From Gigaspora rosea (lineage: Eukaryota > Glomeromycota > Glomeromycetes > Diversisporales > Gigasporaceae): DNA of 64,000 nucleotides. Under the pieces are notes generated by a model that saw nothing but the letters and a program-made list of their open reading frames with translations, was not told the origin of the DNA and did not search any database. Below are positions 9,961-21,270 of the stretch, piece after piece; positions within the stretch are counted from its first letter, which is position 1, and each line of letters starts with the position of its first letter. The translations under genes and the position numbers were made by a program. Location of the stretch: assembly GCA_003550325.1 (NCBI GenBank), contig QKWP01000054.1, positions 539,523 to 603,522 on the forward strand. Direction: 5' to 3'.

Positions 9961-11376
9961 AAAATATAAAAACAAAGATCGGGCATACCTTTATACGAAG
10001 TCAAGGCTCTTCTAAACAACGATAGCTCTAAAAAATATATACAGTATTAAAATAAAAAAAAACAAATAAACAAAAAAAAATTTATTTATATGATCATCAA
10101 TTTTTAATGTGATTGGCTGATAATATAAGGGTCGCTATAGCGATGGGTCACTATCTATAATTTTCCTTTTTTTTTATTTATTATTTTTATTATTTATTTT
10201 TTTTTCTTTAAATTATTTTTTAAATTATTTATATTTTTTTTTCTTTAAATTATTTTTTAAATTATTTATATTTTTTTATTTTAATTTTTTTAAGTTATTT
10301 TTTTATTTTATTTTTACTTTAAGTTTTTTATTAAATCGTTTTATTCTTTTTTTTAAAATTATTTTATTTATAATTTTTAATTTTTTTTTAAATTATTTTT
10401 AAATTATTTATTTATTTTTTTTTTTAATTTGTTATATTTTATTTTATTTTATTTTATTTATTTATTTTATATTATTTATTTTAAATTATTTTTTTTATTT
10501 TTAGAAAAATAATTATTGGACCAAGATTGGAAAAATACAAAACCAGGCACGATGAACGCAGCCAATAATGAAATGCAAGGGATTAATAAAAGACACGAGC
10601 CATGTATTAACCCATTAAAAGATGCATTAACTAATTATCAAAACAACCACCACTAATAATACAAAATTATCATGCTACGTCCTAAACTACACCTGATACT
10701 AATTATCATGTTATGCTCCAAACTTCTATATCCCATACTAACTATCGTTCTACGTTCTATACTAATTATCGTGATATATCTATACTAACTATTGTGTTAA
10801 GTACATTCTAACTATCACAAACGTTTATTTCAACTATTGTAATACATTTGTTCCAAGTATCGCAATATGCTTGTTTTAATAAAAAAAACCGTCGGTACTG
10901 TAAATTGAAAAAAATATAATGCTTATAGCAAAAAAAACTTACTATAGGCACTAAAAAAATATTTCAAAAACCTACCCTAAAGAAGAAAAGCAAGCACTAT
11001 AAGGTAAAAAAAACCCCCAAAATCCACATAACTAAATATTTACCAAAAGAACTAAAGAAACTTTTCAAAGACCTCGAACCTAAAGAAAAAAAGCATTAAT
11101 ATTATAAAACAAAAAAAAATCAAACTTACTAAATAAACAGACTTATCAGAAAAATACTCCAAGAACCCAAAATTACCAAAAAAGAAAAGTTTGGAAATAC
11201 CAAAAGAACAAACCCCAAATCTAAAGAGAATCACCAGAAAGAAACGTTAGTGCAAAGAAAAACCTCAAGCCAAACCCCTTTAAGAAAAAAAATAGAACCT
11301 ATTTCACAAAGAACAACATACCAAAACAGCAAACAAAAACCTGCCAAGAATGACAATCCATGGAACAATGAAGAAC
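9961..11376. other. Low-complexity T-rich and A-rich tract
   Basis: 10150-10500 is almost pure TTTTTATTTAAATTATTTTT. 10510-11376 is A-rich with scattered CTATACTAACTATCGT words. No recognisable coding sequence. Confidence 0.5.
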
Positions 11377-11915
11377 TTAATTGCTAATCCGGATAAGATC
11401 GGCACTATTTTTATATTAGAATTTGGGGGAAATTACTATGTTTTTTACAATATGCTGAAATCTGACGTCAGTCCAATGAAAAGTATTTTTTTTATTAAGT
11501 TAACAGTTCATATCAATTAATTGAAAGTTGTAGAGCTCACTGAGACGCATCCAATGGTAGTTAGAGCATTCAATTCGACCCAGTATACGCTGAGATATCG
11601 CCAAAAAACGATTGGCCGACTATATAAAATTCTATGTAAACAAACTAGAAATTTTATATAGTCGGCCAATCATTTTTAACGATATCTCAGCGTACACTGG
11701 GCCGATTTGAATGATCTAACCACCATTAGATGCGTCTCATTGTGCTCTACAACTTTCAATTAATTGACATGAACTGTTAACTTAATAAAAAAATACTTTT
11801 CATTGGACTGACTTCAGATTTCTGCATATAATAAAAATTTATATTGTACTTATCCCAAAATTTACTATTGTCCCAATATGGTAATAGTGCCGATCTTATC
11901 CGGATCATCAATTAA
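11377..11915. mobile_element. Foldback element with TTAATTG..ATCCGGATAAGATCGG ends
   Basis: The two halves are near-perfect inverted copies meeting at about 11640. Ends read TTAATTGCTAATCCGGATAA and its complement TCCGGATCATCAATTAA. Arms carry GATATCTCAGCGTACACTGG and ATATAGTCGGCCAATC. Length ~540 bp, no coding capacity. No convincing target duplication is visible, so the superfamily is open. Confidence 0.8.
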
Positions 11916-12487
11916 TGATGACACCTGCGACAACACCTGCAATGATACTTGCGACGACACCAATGACGCCTCTAATAGCACAATTCTTATGATTACTCCA
12001 AGGGGCTAGAATAAACTAACGAAGCTACAAAATTAATAAGAATAAAGAAAAAAGTGAAGCAAGATTAAGACGACGAAAAACAGTAAGAAGTAAGAAAAAA
12101 TACTGAAAGCAATGAAAAAGATACTACGAGTGAATGTACTACAACGTCAAAATGAACGACGAAACGATGACTTCAAAGGCGATTCCAACAATGTTGAGCT
12201 AACAAAAAAAACAAGTAACAAAACGTTATTACTGTAAACAAAAAAAATAAAAATAAAAAAAAAGATTAGATTATCTAATACACAATTATCACTAAGGACT
12301 ACATGATCCAGAAAATCTCATCTACATTCCGTATCTGTCTGCATGGGCATAGATTAAAAAAAAAGTTTTAATATAAACCTCTAATATAAACCTCTATGAG
12401 GATTATATTATTAATATAAAACCCGGGTCTAGGTTAAGGTTTTTCTTAAAAAAAATATTCTATATTCTATAAATAAAATAAAGTAAA
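11916..12487. other. Gap without recognised gene
   Basis: 11916-11985 has ACACCTGCGACAACACC-type short repeats. The remainder is A-rich. The sequence interrupted by the preceding foldback may be continuous with 11290-11376. Confidence 0.35.
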
Positions 12488-13207
12488 ATGAGGTATTGTA
12501 ACAAATTGATAATACTCTGATCATATTACATGATCTATTAATCAAAAATAAAAATTTTTGGTATCACACAATTCATCACATTAAGCTGAATCAAATGATA
12601 CCAAAATCATATGATTCTGATCACTAGATCACGAAATATCTTAATTTGAATTTTTATTAAAAAAAATAGAAAATTTGGATACTGGGGGTATTCTGACGAA
12701 TCGTGATATCTTAGGATCCAGTGATCAGAATCAAGTAAAACTTACACCATTCGATTCCCCTCATCGAGAAGAATCAAATGATATTAAAACGGCACATTTT
12801 GATCACAGGGTCACAAAATATAACAATTCGTCACAATATACCCTTTGTTACAATTTTATATGTGTTTTACCCTTTAAACATGAATTTCTTGTGATTTATG
12901 ATCAAAATTGTGCACTCTTATAACCAATTGACTTCTCTCAATAAGAAAAATCGATTAGTATAAAAATTGCTTGGCTCTGACTACAAACGCATAAAAAATT
13001 TTAATTAAAAATTGAAAAAATATTAAAAATCTGCATTAGTTCGAATATTTTGTGACTCAATGATCAGAATCGGACAAAATTTGTACCATCTGATTCCTCT
13101 TGATGAGAGGATTCTAATGGTTCAAGTTTCATCTAATTCTAATTACGGAATCACGAGATATTGCAATTCGTCACAATACCCCCTTCGTCACAATACTCCA
13201 TTTCACC
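12488..13207. repeat. Palindromic repeat tract (TCACRATAYYGT / GATCAC family)
   Basis: It is bounded by AGGTATTGTAACAAATTG at the left and CACAATACTCC at the right. Inside are several inverted modules of the form TGATCAGAATC .. RATTCNNNTCATCGAGA .. GATCACNRRGTCACRARATA. Related modules lie at 34740-35060 and 47990-48350. No gene; the frame at 12675-12923 simply follows the repeat. Confidence 0.55.
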
Positions 13208-13925
13208 TTATATTATATTCTTAATAAAATTTATTTTATTTAAAATTTTAAATATTTCTGAAAAATCCAGGCAAATTTGTCTAGATTACAGATTTAAGTA
13301 ATAGTTTTTTTTTACTTTAAATATAAACAAAAAACTTGTTTTTTAACATGAAAAGGTATGTTTTATTTATAGTACATTCAATTTAAAAAAAAAAACTTGA
13401 ATAAATACGATCTTTCATTTACAGACTAAGCATAAAACTAAACATGAAACTCATCATGAAAAAGATAACTCTCATACATGTGAAACCACGGTATGTAAAA
13501 TAGAAAATCGATTCTTGCATTTTTTGTATTTCTGTATTAGTAAAAAATTATTATTTTGTCAAAAATGATACTGAAATTAAATATTGCTAAAATTTTGAAT
13601 CTTATTTTAAAACTTTAAGTCTTGCTAAATCTATATACTTCTTAAATATCAAATCTATCTCTAAATCTTACTCTAATTTTATAAAACAAAAATGAAAAAT
13701 ACTTCAAAAAATTTTTAAAATTTTATATCATATTATTTGATAGTCTAGTACAAAAAAAATTGTATATTTAATAGCTATAATTTAACTATTTTTTTATACT
13801 TAAATTTTTAATTTTTTTAATTCAATATTTTAACTAATTGGATTTATAAAAATAAAATTAGTTTAATTACCATATAATATTACTAAATAAAAATTTTATT
13901 AATAAAGACTTTTTAAAACAGTAGG
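13208..13925. other. AT-rich gap
   Basis: No gene or structured repeat recognised apart from A/T runs. Confidence 0.4.
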
Positions 13926-14277
13926 ACTAAATCACACCACTGGTGTTCAAAACCAGTATGCAGTATAACGTGAAGATCAGTATCAAAAAAATAAACAAAA
14001 AAAATAAACAAAAGTTAAAGACGATATATGTTGATTAAGAGTTAATAGTTAGAGTTAGGGTGAGGCATAGTATATAGTAAAATTTCACAAGGGGTTTTTT
14101 TTTAAAAAAAATGGTGGTTTCATAGATAAAATTTTGAGTTAGAAGGTATTTTTTTTAAAAAAAATAGCAAAACAACAAGAATTTTATGTTACACCTGATC
14201 TTTACGTTACACTGCATTTAAAAAATTTGATTGGTATAGATCATTATGGTGTTGAGCACCAGTAGTGTGATTTAGTA
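13926..14277. mobile_element. MITE family with ACTAAATCACACCACTGG ends, copy 1
   Basis: Inverted ends ACTAAATCACACCACTGGTG and CACCAGTAGTGTGATTTAGT enclose a body with GTGAAGATCAGTATC at the left and GATCTTTACGTTACACTG at the right. A second copy is at 42929-43273 and a third, truncated one at 44686-44937. No coding capacity. Confidence 0.75.
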
Positions 14278-15560
14278 AAACCGTTTTAAAAAATATTTAC
14301 TATATAATTTACTATATTAGGCTAATGCGTAGCATTGTGAGGCCGGAGCGAAAATATTTTAAAATTCAAATTTTTAAATAAAACTAATTAATTATTTTAA
14401 TATAATATATAATGGTTGTATGTATTTAATAATACAGTATATAATATACATTATTTAAATCTAATTTGTTTATAAGTGTCTAGCTAATAATTTTACTATA
14501 GCTTATACTAATAACGGTAATATTAAAAAATTATTGGTTTCAAAACGATTCAACTCATTAAAAAGACAAGGAATTGCTTGGAAATTTTTACAAACGTCTA
14601 CAAAGTTTCAAAACCAAATTTATGTTCGAATATTTTATATTAATATGTAAATTTTAGGCGTCCAACTAATTGAATATGTAAATTTATTAAAAATTCGTAC
14701 AATAAGTACAAACAAAAAAATCGTTGATAAAATTTGATCATAGTAAAATTACTAATACTCTGACATAGTTTTGGTCACTCCAGTAACACATGTATATACT
14801 TATTAAATACTTACTAAATTGGCTCCGATTTAAAGGAAAGAGGGTTTAGACAGGCTTGTACATTCCTATATTATATGACAAAGGCCGAAATATAAGTTAA
14901 TTAAATTAGGTGCGAAAAAGATCTATATATTTTCGTTATAGCGTGATTAGTAAAGTATTACCACAGTACTGTAAATTGGAAATTACTATATATAAAAACT
15001 CGAGTCACTTACATTTCAACAGTTTTAAAAGCATATAAAAGACCCAGATCTTATCTATATTTTAAAGAGAAAAATGTTAAAGAGAACGCATACTTGCATA
15101 ATCTACAGATCTATATATTTTAAAAAGGCTGTATTTGAGTAATATATAAAACCTCGGGTCACTTACATTTCAACAGTTTTAAAAAAGCATATAAAAGACC
15201 CAGATCTGCGAAATAGTATACTGTATTTTAAAGAGAAAATGGTAAAGAGAACGCATACTTGTGTAGAGTAATAAAATTATTTAATTGGCAGGTCTGTTTG
15301 TTGATTTTTTTTTTATCGGAGATTTTTTTTTTACGCGACACGCGTAGGGATGGACAAAAAATTTCCAAATTGTGGTTCTGATCTAATTTATGTAATTGAT
15401 ATAAAAAAAATCAAAAAGTAATTTTTTTAGATCAAACCGCATCAAAAACGTAACTTTTATATCACCATGCGTAAACACTAAATGTCAGTCGCTACGCTCC
15501 GGCCAATAAATTTATTAGTATAATAATTTATATATGAAATAATTTATATATTGCATGTGC
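14278..15560. repeat. Repeat-rich interval with GGCCGGAGCG inverted ends and a 153-bp duplication
   Basis: GAGGCCGGAGCG near 14340 is mirrored by CGCTCCGGCC near 15492, suggesting one ~1.2-kb element. Inside, 14989-15141 and 15142-15270 are tandem copies of a ~153-bp unit containing CACTTACATTTCAACAGTTT and AAAAGACCCAGATCT. No gene recognised. Confidence 0.5.
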
Positions 15561-16149
15561 AATATTGTTGCACCTGCTGCAGATCATAAAATCAGGTGTA
15601 ATGTAAAATCAAAACAATTAAAATAGCCTATTTTTTCATTGGATAGGGTTAGAGTGAGGTATAGATTGTGTGTATGGGTGAGAGGGGGTTTTTATAGTAA
15701 ATTTTGCAAGAAATTTTTTTTGTTAGAATTCTAAGAGTAGTTTTATATACTTAATTTTAAGTTTTAGATGATTTTTGACAAAATGAACGTTTGTTTTGAA
15801 TTTTTTAATCATGTAATGTTACACCTGATCTTGAAATTTGATTGGGAGAGCACTATATAAGGCACATCACATGGGGCAATGAATAAATTTACTCTTTATA
15901 TATATAAGATGCTAAAATCAAATTATCTAACTTTAAAGCTTAATTTTTTTAACTAGTAATCCAAATTTGCTCAAATTTTAACTATATATTTATTATATAT
16001 ATATCAATATACTACTAATACACTTGTATAGTGCAAGCTTATAAAATTGCAAATTGGTTTTAAAATGTTTAAAATAGTTTTTTTTTTATTAAAAATTTTT
16101 TTAAATTCAAAAAACTTTTTATTATTAATTATTAAATTAAAATAATAAA
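15561..16149. repeat. MITE-like segment sharing TCATTTTGTCAAAAATC block
   Basis: The block at about 15755-15840, read in reverse complement, matches 55350-55430 and 59588-59665 (GATTAGGTATAATATTACAC followed by TTCATTTTGTTAAAAATCGTC). Its left partner is ATCATAAAATCAGGTGTAAT at about 15582-15605, giving an element of roughly 270 bp. 15870-16149 is AT-rich with nothing recognised. Confidence 0.5.
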
Positions 16150-16163
16150 AATAATACAAAAAG

Positions 16164-17585
16164 AGGGTGTGGCGACTTAGAGAAGTTGGTAAGTTGTTAC
16201 CCCCAAGTGGCAGGTCTAGGGTTCAAATCCCACTGATGACACTTTGAAAAATAGACCTGTGTTCCGGTAACTGTTTCCTGTCGATTAGTTGGGTATATTA
16301 CCTGTAGTCCTTGGTTACCATCTCGAATGAGAGCCTTCGGGCGAAGTTGTGCCTCATGACACAGACAAATCCAAGGAACCGGGGAAACAGAAACCCATTT
16401 GGCAAGACCCGGGTAAGGAGGTAGCAAAGATCTTTGACGGTGCTACCAAAACTGGAATATCAGAAACCGGAGCTGGAGAACTGGACGATATGACCTTTGG
16501 AGGAGAGGGTCCACCAACCTGGCCGCTGGAGTTGTACTGGAGGAAAAGGACCTATGTTATAGAAGTAGGTACCAGGGGGAGAAAAACCATGATGGCACCT
16601 AATGTCGGGTAGATCAACCCTCCCGGGCCAACCGGATTGGAAGTCTGGGAAACCGGTGAAGGACCGATAGGAAAGTGATGGTGGGTACCGGGGTTGGAGC
16701 GAACCTTACAAGGGCAGAAGTAAGTATTGGTAAGAGGACAGGGGTAACCCTGTCTCGCAAGTGTTGGCCTCGGCCATAGCGATAAGTACCGAAGTGTAGG
16801 TGAATACCTGATATGGGACAGGTACCGCTTTACCAAGTCTCCCGTCGAGGATAACAGGACCGGGAATACCCGGCTGGGTCCTAAGACAATGGAAAGCATC
16901 CGGAACTTGCTGACTGACTTATGTAACGGGCCTGTTCTGGTGATACAAGATGGGTTGGCAGGTGGAACATGGATCAGAGGGTTTAAATAGGCAATTCCCG
17001 TAGTTGGGTTGCAGGTATGGCAGCTAGTGTGGAACCCTTGGGCGGACCACTTAAATTAGACACCAAAAGTGTACGTGTGGCTAGATGTATCCTCGTCTAG
17101 GACCAGAGGGTTTAAATAGGCAATTCCTGTAGTTGGGTTGCAGGTATGGTAGCTAGTGTGGAACCCTTGGGCGGACCACTTAAATTAGACACCAAAAGTG
17201 TACGTGTGGCTAGATGTATCCTCGTCTAGGACCAGAGGGTTTAAATAGGCAATTCCTGTAGTTGGGTTGCAGGTATGGTAGCTAGTGTGGAACCCTTGGG
17301 CGGACCACTTAAATTAGACACCAAAAGTGTACGTGTGGCTAGATGTATCCTCGTCTAGGACCAGAGGGTTTAAATAGGCAATTCCCATAGTTGGGTTGCA
17401 GGTATGGCAGCTAGTGTGGAACCCTTGGGCGGACCACTTAAATTAGACACCAAAAGTGTAAGTGTGGCTAGATGTATCCTCGTCTATGTAACAAATGCCG
17501 GTATTCCCCTAGAGGATATCGACGGCCCTAATATCTTGAATAAAATTCCTAAGTCCCAAGATGGGCACTTTAATTAAAAAAAAAA
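16164..17585 (+). mobile_element. Long tRNA-headed SINE-like retroelement, copy 2 (tandemly expanded)
   Basis: Diverged from copy 1 but with the same architecture: tRNA-like head (box A-like region at about 16178 and GGTTCAAATCC box B at about 16208), GC-richer body, 3' block, TTGAATAAAATT, GGGCACTTTAATT and poly(A). The 14-bp duplication AATAATACAAAAAG lies at 16150-16163 and 17586-17599. The 3' block is present four times in tandem (see 16975-17490). No TTTT occurs on the sense strand in ~1.4 kb. Confidence 0.85.
16975..17490 (+). repeat. Four 129-bp tandem units inside SINE-like copy 2
   Basis: Units start at 16975, 17104, 17233 and 17362, exactly 129 bp apart. Each runs CAGAGGGTTTAAATAGGC .. 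GGGTTGCAGGTATGG .. GTGGCTAGATGTATCCTCGT. Units 2 and 3 appear identical, while units 1 and 4 differ at a few sites (for example GGCAGCTAG versus GGTAGCTAG). The other three element copies have this block once. Confidence 0.95.
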
Positions 17586-17599
17586 AATAATACAAAAAG

Positions 17600-17830
17600 T
17601 TAGATTAAAAACTATTTTATTTAATATAAAAAATTTTAAATAATTAATCAAATATTTAAAAAAATTTTTTAGTATTAAAATTAACAAATTTTTGGTGTAC
17701 AAATCTTTTTGTACTAGACCATAATTTAAAATTAAATAATACTAGCTATTTTTTAGTAATAAAAATAAAATTAATGAAGACTCTAAAATAAAAGAGGCAA
17801 ATATAATAATACAAAAAAAGCATTTCTATT
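17600..17830. other. AT-rich gap
   Basis: A/T runs only, no feature recognised. Confidence 0.35.
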
Positions 17831-18537
17831 TGTATAGTACAGAACAGTAAAAGACATCCAATTTATACATATAGGCACCAATTTTGGTGCTTATATAATC
17901 AATTTTGATTGACTAATTTTTGTGCAATTGATTTTGATTGGCTAAAAACCTATATATATATTCTTTTTTTTATATTAAATGCCGATTTTTAAACTTATAC
18001 AGCGCAGAACAGCATAAACCAACACCCCCGTGCCAAATTTTTAAATAAATACTCAATTCTGATTGGCTAATATAATGTAATCAATTGCGATTGGTCAAAA
18101 ATAACATATGAGTTTCTTTTTTTTATATACCAAATGCCAAATTTTCAATTACTTAGTAAACTTTAAATTGATATAACTTCTTAAAATTAAAATAAAATAA
18201 AAATCTTTTCTAACCAAATTGTAGCTTAGACTTAAAGCTACAAATTGGTTAAAAAATTTTTTAAAAAAATTTTTTATTTTTAAGTTATATCAATTTTTGC
18301 AAAGTACATATAAAAAGGTATTGGTTTATGGTGTTCTGCACTGTATCAACTTTAATACCTTATAACTTTCTTAAAATTAAAAATAAGAAAAATTCTTCTA
18401 ACAAAAATGTAGTTTATCCAAAAATCTATCAATTTGTCAGAGGGTTTTTTGATTTAATTTTTTTTAAAAAAGTTATAACAATTTAAAGTTTTACTAATAA
18501 TGAGTGGATGTCTTTTACTGTCCGGTACTGTACACAG
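17831..18537. mobile_element. Foldback element with GTACAGAACAGTAAAAGACAT ends
   Basis: TGTATAGTACAGAACAGTAA near 17831 is mirrored by TTACTGTCCGGTACTGTACA near 18515-18533. A second inverted pair (TAACTTCTTAAAATTAAAAT with the loop GTAGCTTAGACTTAAAGCTAC) lies at about 18170-18300. A related end, GTCTGCTACTGTATAAATGT, occurs near 34300. Non-coding. Confidence 0.65.
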
Positions 18538-19069
18538 TGTGTTTATACATAGTTATATAAATTATAATAGAAAATGCAAGCTACAGATCAATTTTTGTAC
18601 AGCAAAAACAAAGCAAAATATTAAAATTTAATTATATTTTTAATTTTTGCCTATAAAACTATATTTTAAAGACTAAAAAAAAAATTCTTTTCAAAATTTT
18701 AGTATAAACTAAGCCCTAACCTATCCCAGGCCTTTATTCTAACCCTAATATGAATCAAAATTAATTTTTGTTTTATCACAAATTGTTTTAATTTATATGT
18801 TATACAAATATACTGTGTGCAAATAGTTGTATTCATTCAAAAATTATTAGTATTTTGATATTAATAATCAAATATGCTTAAAGAATAAAATATTATAGAA
18901 AAGTAAATCTGATACTAATTGTAAAGCATTATAAATTGTTGATGCTAATAAATTTAATAATAATAAGTTAGTAATTAGTAATAAAATAAGGAAGTTTCAA
19001 TTTTAATTCTATGGATTTAATAGCTGATTTAATAAAAAAATGAAACTATATAAATAATAGTTCAAGTAG
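18538..19069. other. AT-rich gap
   Basis: No gene or clear repeat boundary seen. CTAAGCCCTAACC at 18710 is an isolated match to telomere-like words and is not a tract. Confidence 0.35.
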
Positions 19070-19090
19070 AATAAATAAATATATTGATAA

Positions 19091-19758
19091 AGGGGCCCAC
19101 CAACCTGACCGCCGGAGAAACCGGAGGAAAAGGTCATGTGTTATAGAAGCATGAACCAAGAAAAGGGAGACCTTAGGCACCTAAAGCCTGGCAGACCGAT
19201 CCTTCTGGGCCAACTGGATTGGTAGTCTGGGATAACTGGGGAAAAGGATCCAAAGAGTGACTGACCGGGTACTGGGGTCTAGTGAACTTCGCAAGGGCAG
19301 TAGTAGGTAGCGGTTGCAGGGTAACCCCCCTGACTGCAAGTTGTTTGTCTAGGTGAATGCGTAAGTTACCAAAAGTGTATGTGAATACCTGCGGGGGATA
19401 GGTATCACTCTACCAGGTTTACCACAGGGGCAAATGCCCTCCAATAGGTGTTTGGCTAAAGCCTCAGGGTACTTTCACAGCGAATTACTCGTGAAAGGGT
19501 ATATTGAGAGGAACATTGAACATGGGTAGAAGCCAGAGAGTTTAAATAGGCAATCCCCTAGCTGGGTTGCAGGTATGGCATCTAGTGTAGAACCTTCGGG
19601 CGGACTACTTAAATTAGACAACCAAAGTTGTACGTGTGGCTAGTTGTACTCTCGTTATACAAATGTAATATGTGGCACAGTCATATTGACCGGGCCAACC
19701 CATTTGGATCAATAAAGTGCTAGGGTACCTAAGTGGTCACCTTAATATTAAAAAAAAA
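19091..19758 (+). mobile_element. Long SINE-like retroelement, copy 3 (5'-truncated)
   Basis: It starts in mid-body at AGGGGCCCACCAACCTGACC, so the tRNA-like head is missing. It retains the body, one 3' block (about 19532-19660), ATCAATAAAG and poly(A). A 21-bp perfect duplication beginning AATAAATAAATATATTG lies at 19070-19090 and 19759-19779. 5' truncation plus a long duplication is what LINE machinery typically leaves. No TTTT on the sense strand. Confidence 0.85.
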
Positions 19759-19779
19759 AATAAATAAATATATTGATAA

Positions 19780-20654
19780 TATTTTGAATACTATAAATGA
19801 AGAAATTAATAAAAACTTAGATGATATTGAGAACTCAAAATCTTTACTTAAAGTACTTTGAAGATAATAATGCAAAATATAAAAAATAACATAATAATTT
19901 AAAATAATAAATAATATAAGCTGATTTTAGTTCATTACTGAATGTATAAGTGGGTGAATTCCCTTATAGGCTGTTTAACCAAACTTAGTTTAGCATTTAA
20001 AATTAAATACTGGCAATGTATAAACAATATAACTTTGCTTTGATCTAAAATATAATATTATTCATATAATATACTTTTATTCTTATATACGTAATAGTGA
20101 TTTTATCAATAATTTTACCTATTACAGTATAGTTTTATTATTTATACTATAGTTTTAATATACATCAATAATTTTTTTAATAATTTTTAACAAGCATTTT
20201 GATATAAAAACATTTACTAATTTTATCAGTTATAAAAATAATAATTTTTTATATAAAATCAATAAACTTTTATAAAAAAAAAAAAAAAATTAAAAATTTA
20301 GCATATTCAGAGATCATTATAGAGAAGCTTGTTAAAAGAATTAACAGAATCTTGTAATTACTGACTAAATTGATTTGTTAAAGCTTTCTCAATTTGCCAG
20401 AGTTTTGTCAATCGTCAAGGTTTCATCAATCGTCAGGAGTTTCATCAATCATCAAGGGTTTCGTCAGGTGTCAGGAGTTTCGTTTATTGCAACGTCAGGG
20501 ATTATTATACCTGGATAACTAAATGATAAAATTGATTAATAAACTAGAAAAATGGCGGCGTTTTGTGGGCTGGCGCCCAATTCTTAGGCTTTAATTATTT
20601 AAAATTTTATAATTGATTTTAATTTTTAAAATTACATTAATAATAATTTATAAA
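19780..20654. repeat. AT-rich gap with a short tandem repeat (20395-20490)
   Basis: 20395-20490 holds four to five imperfect copies of a ~21-bp unit, GTTTCATCAATCGTCAGGA. The rest is A/T-rich with no gene. Confidence 0.55.
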
Positions 20655-21270
20655 GAAAGCAATCTTTGTTCTTCTATTATTCTTTGCTGTAAACACATAT
20701 TATGTCCTAATTTTTGTAATCTATCAAAAGAAAAGGCAGTATCAAAAAGAGGATCATTTAGGGTATGAATTCTTATTTCCAAGATTTATTACGGCATGTG
20801 GCAGTGTTAAGCCTTGTGACTTATGAATTGTAATTGCCCAAGCAAGGCATAGAGAAAACTGCATACGAGAGCAAGTTCCCAATTTTCCCTTCCAAGTATA
20901 TTTATTGGGCCTAATCGGTACTATAATACATGATTATTGCTTGGGTAGAGAGCATCGGACCTGTATAGTTGTCCATTCGAAGCAAGGTTACAGTAGGTAA
21001 CGAAGGCGGTGTTCTTCATAGCTCATAAATAATATCAACAGCTGTATACATTGTTCCATTTACCAATCCTTGATTTGTCCAAATATTAGAAGCATTATAT
21101 GGGCTCTGATTGATAAAAATAGAAGAGGTTCAAAACCATTTGTGAATTCAGAAAGTGCATTTTTAGCACCAGTGTCACTATGTACAGTTTTAATTTTAGA
21201 AATAATTGTTTTAGTTTGGAAATATGATACTCATCCACTGTTAATAGCCGAATGGCATTTTTGAATGAGA
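20655..21270 (-). pseudogene. PIF1-like DNA helicase remnant (C-terminal half)
   Basis: In shifting minus-strand frames, ordered segments match the C-terminal half of PIF1-family helicases: GFEPLLFLSIRAHIML and then SNIWTNQGLVNGTM (with a frame change between), AVDIIYEL-stop-RTPPSLPTVTLL, RMDNYTGPML, IIVPIRPNKYTWKGKL, MQFSLCLAWAITIHKSQGLTL, VINLGNK, LNDPLFDTAFSFDRLQ and LQQRIIEEQRLL. Helicase motif VI is represented by AITIHKSQGLTL. At least two frameshifts, one stop and loss of the usual ALSR segment show it is dead. PIF1-type helicases of this kind are often parts of Helitron transposons. Weak basic sequence at about 21640-21790 (minus) could be a further relic, but no Helitron ends were identified. 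Confidence 0.8.

Noticed and set aside
16975..17490. CRISPR-like array
   Set aside because: Units are 129 bp without alternating unique spacers, and lie inside a retroelement.
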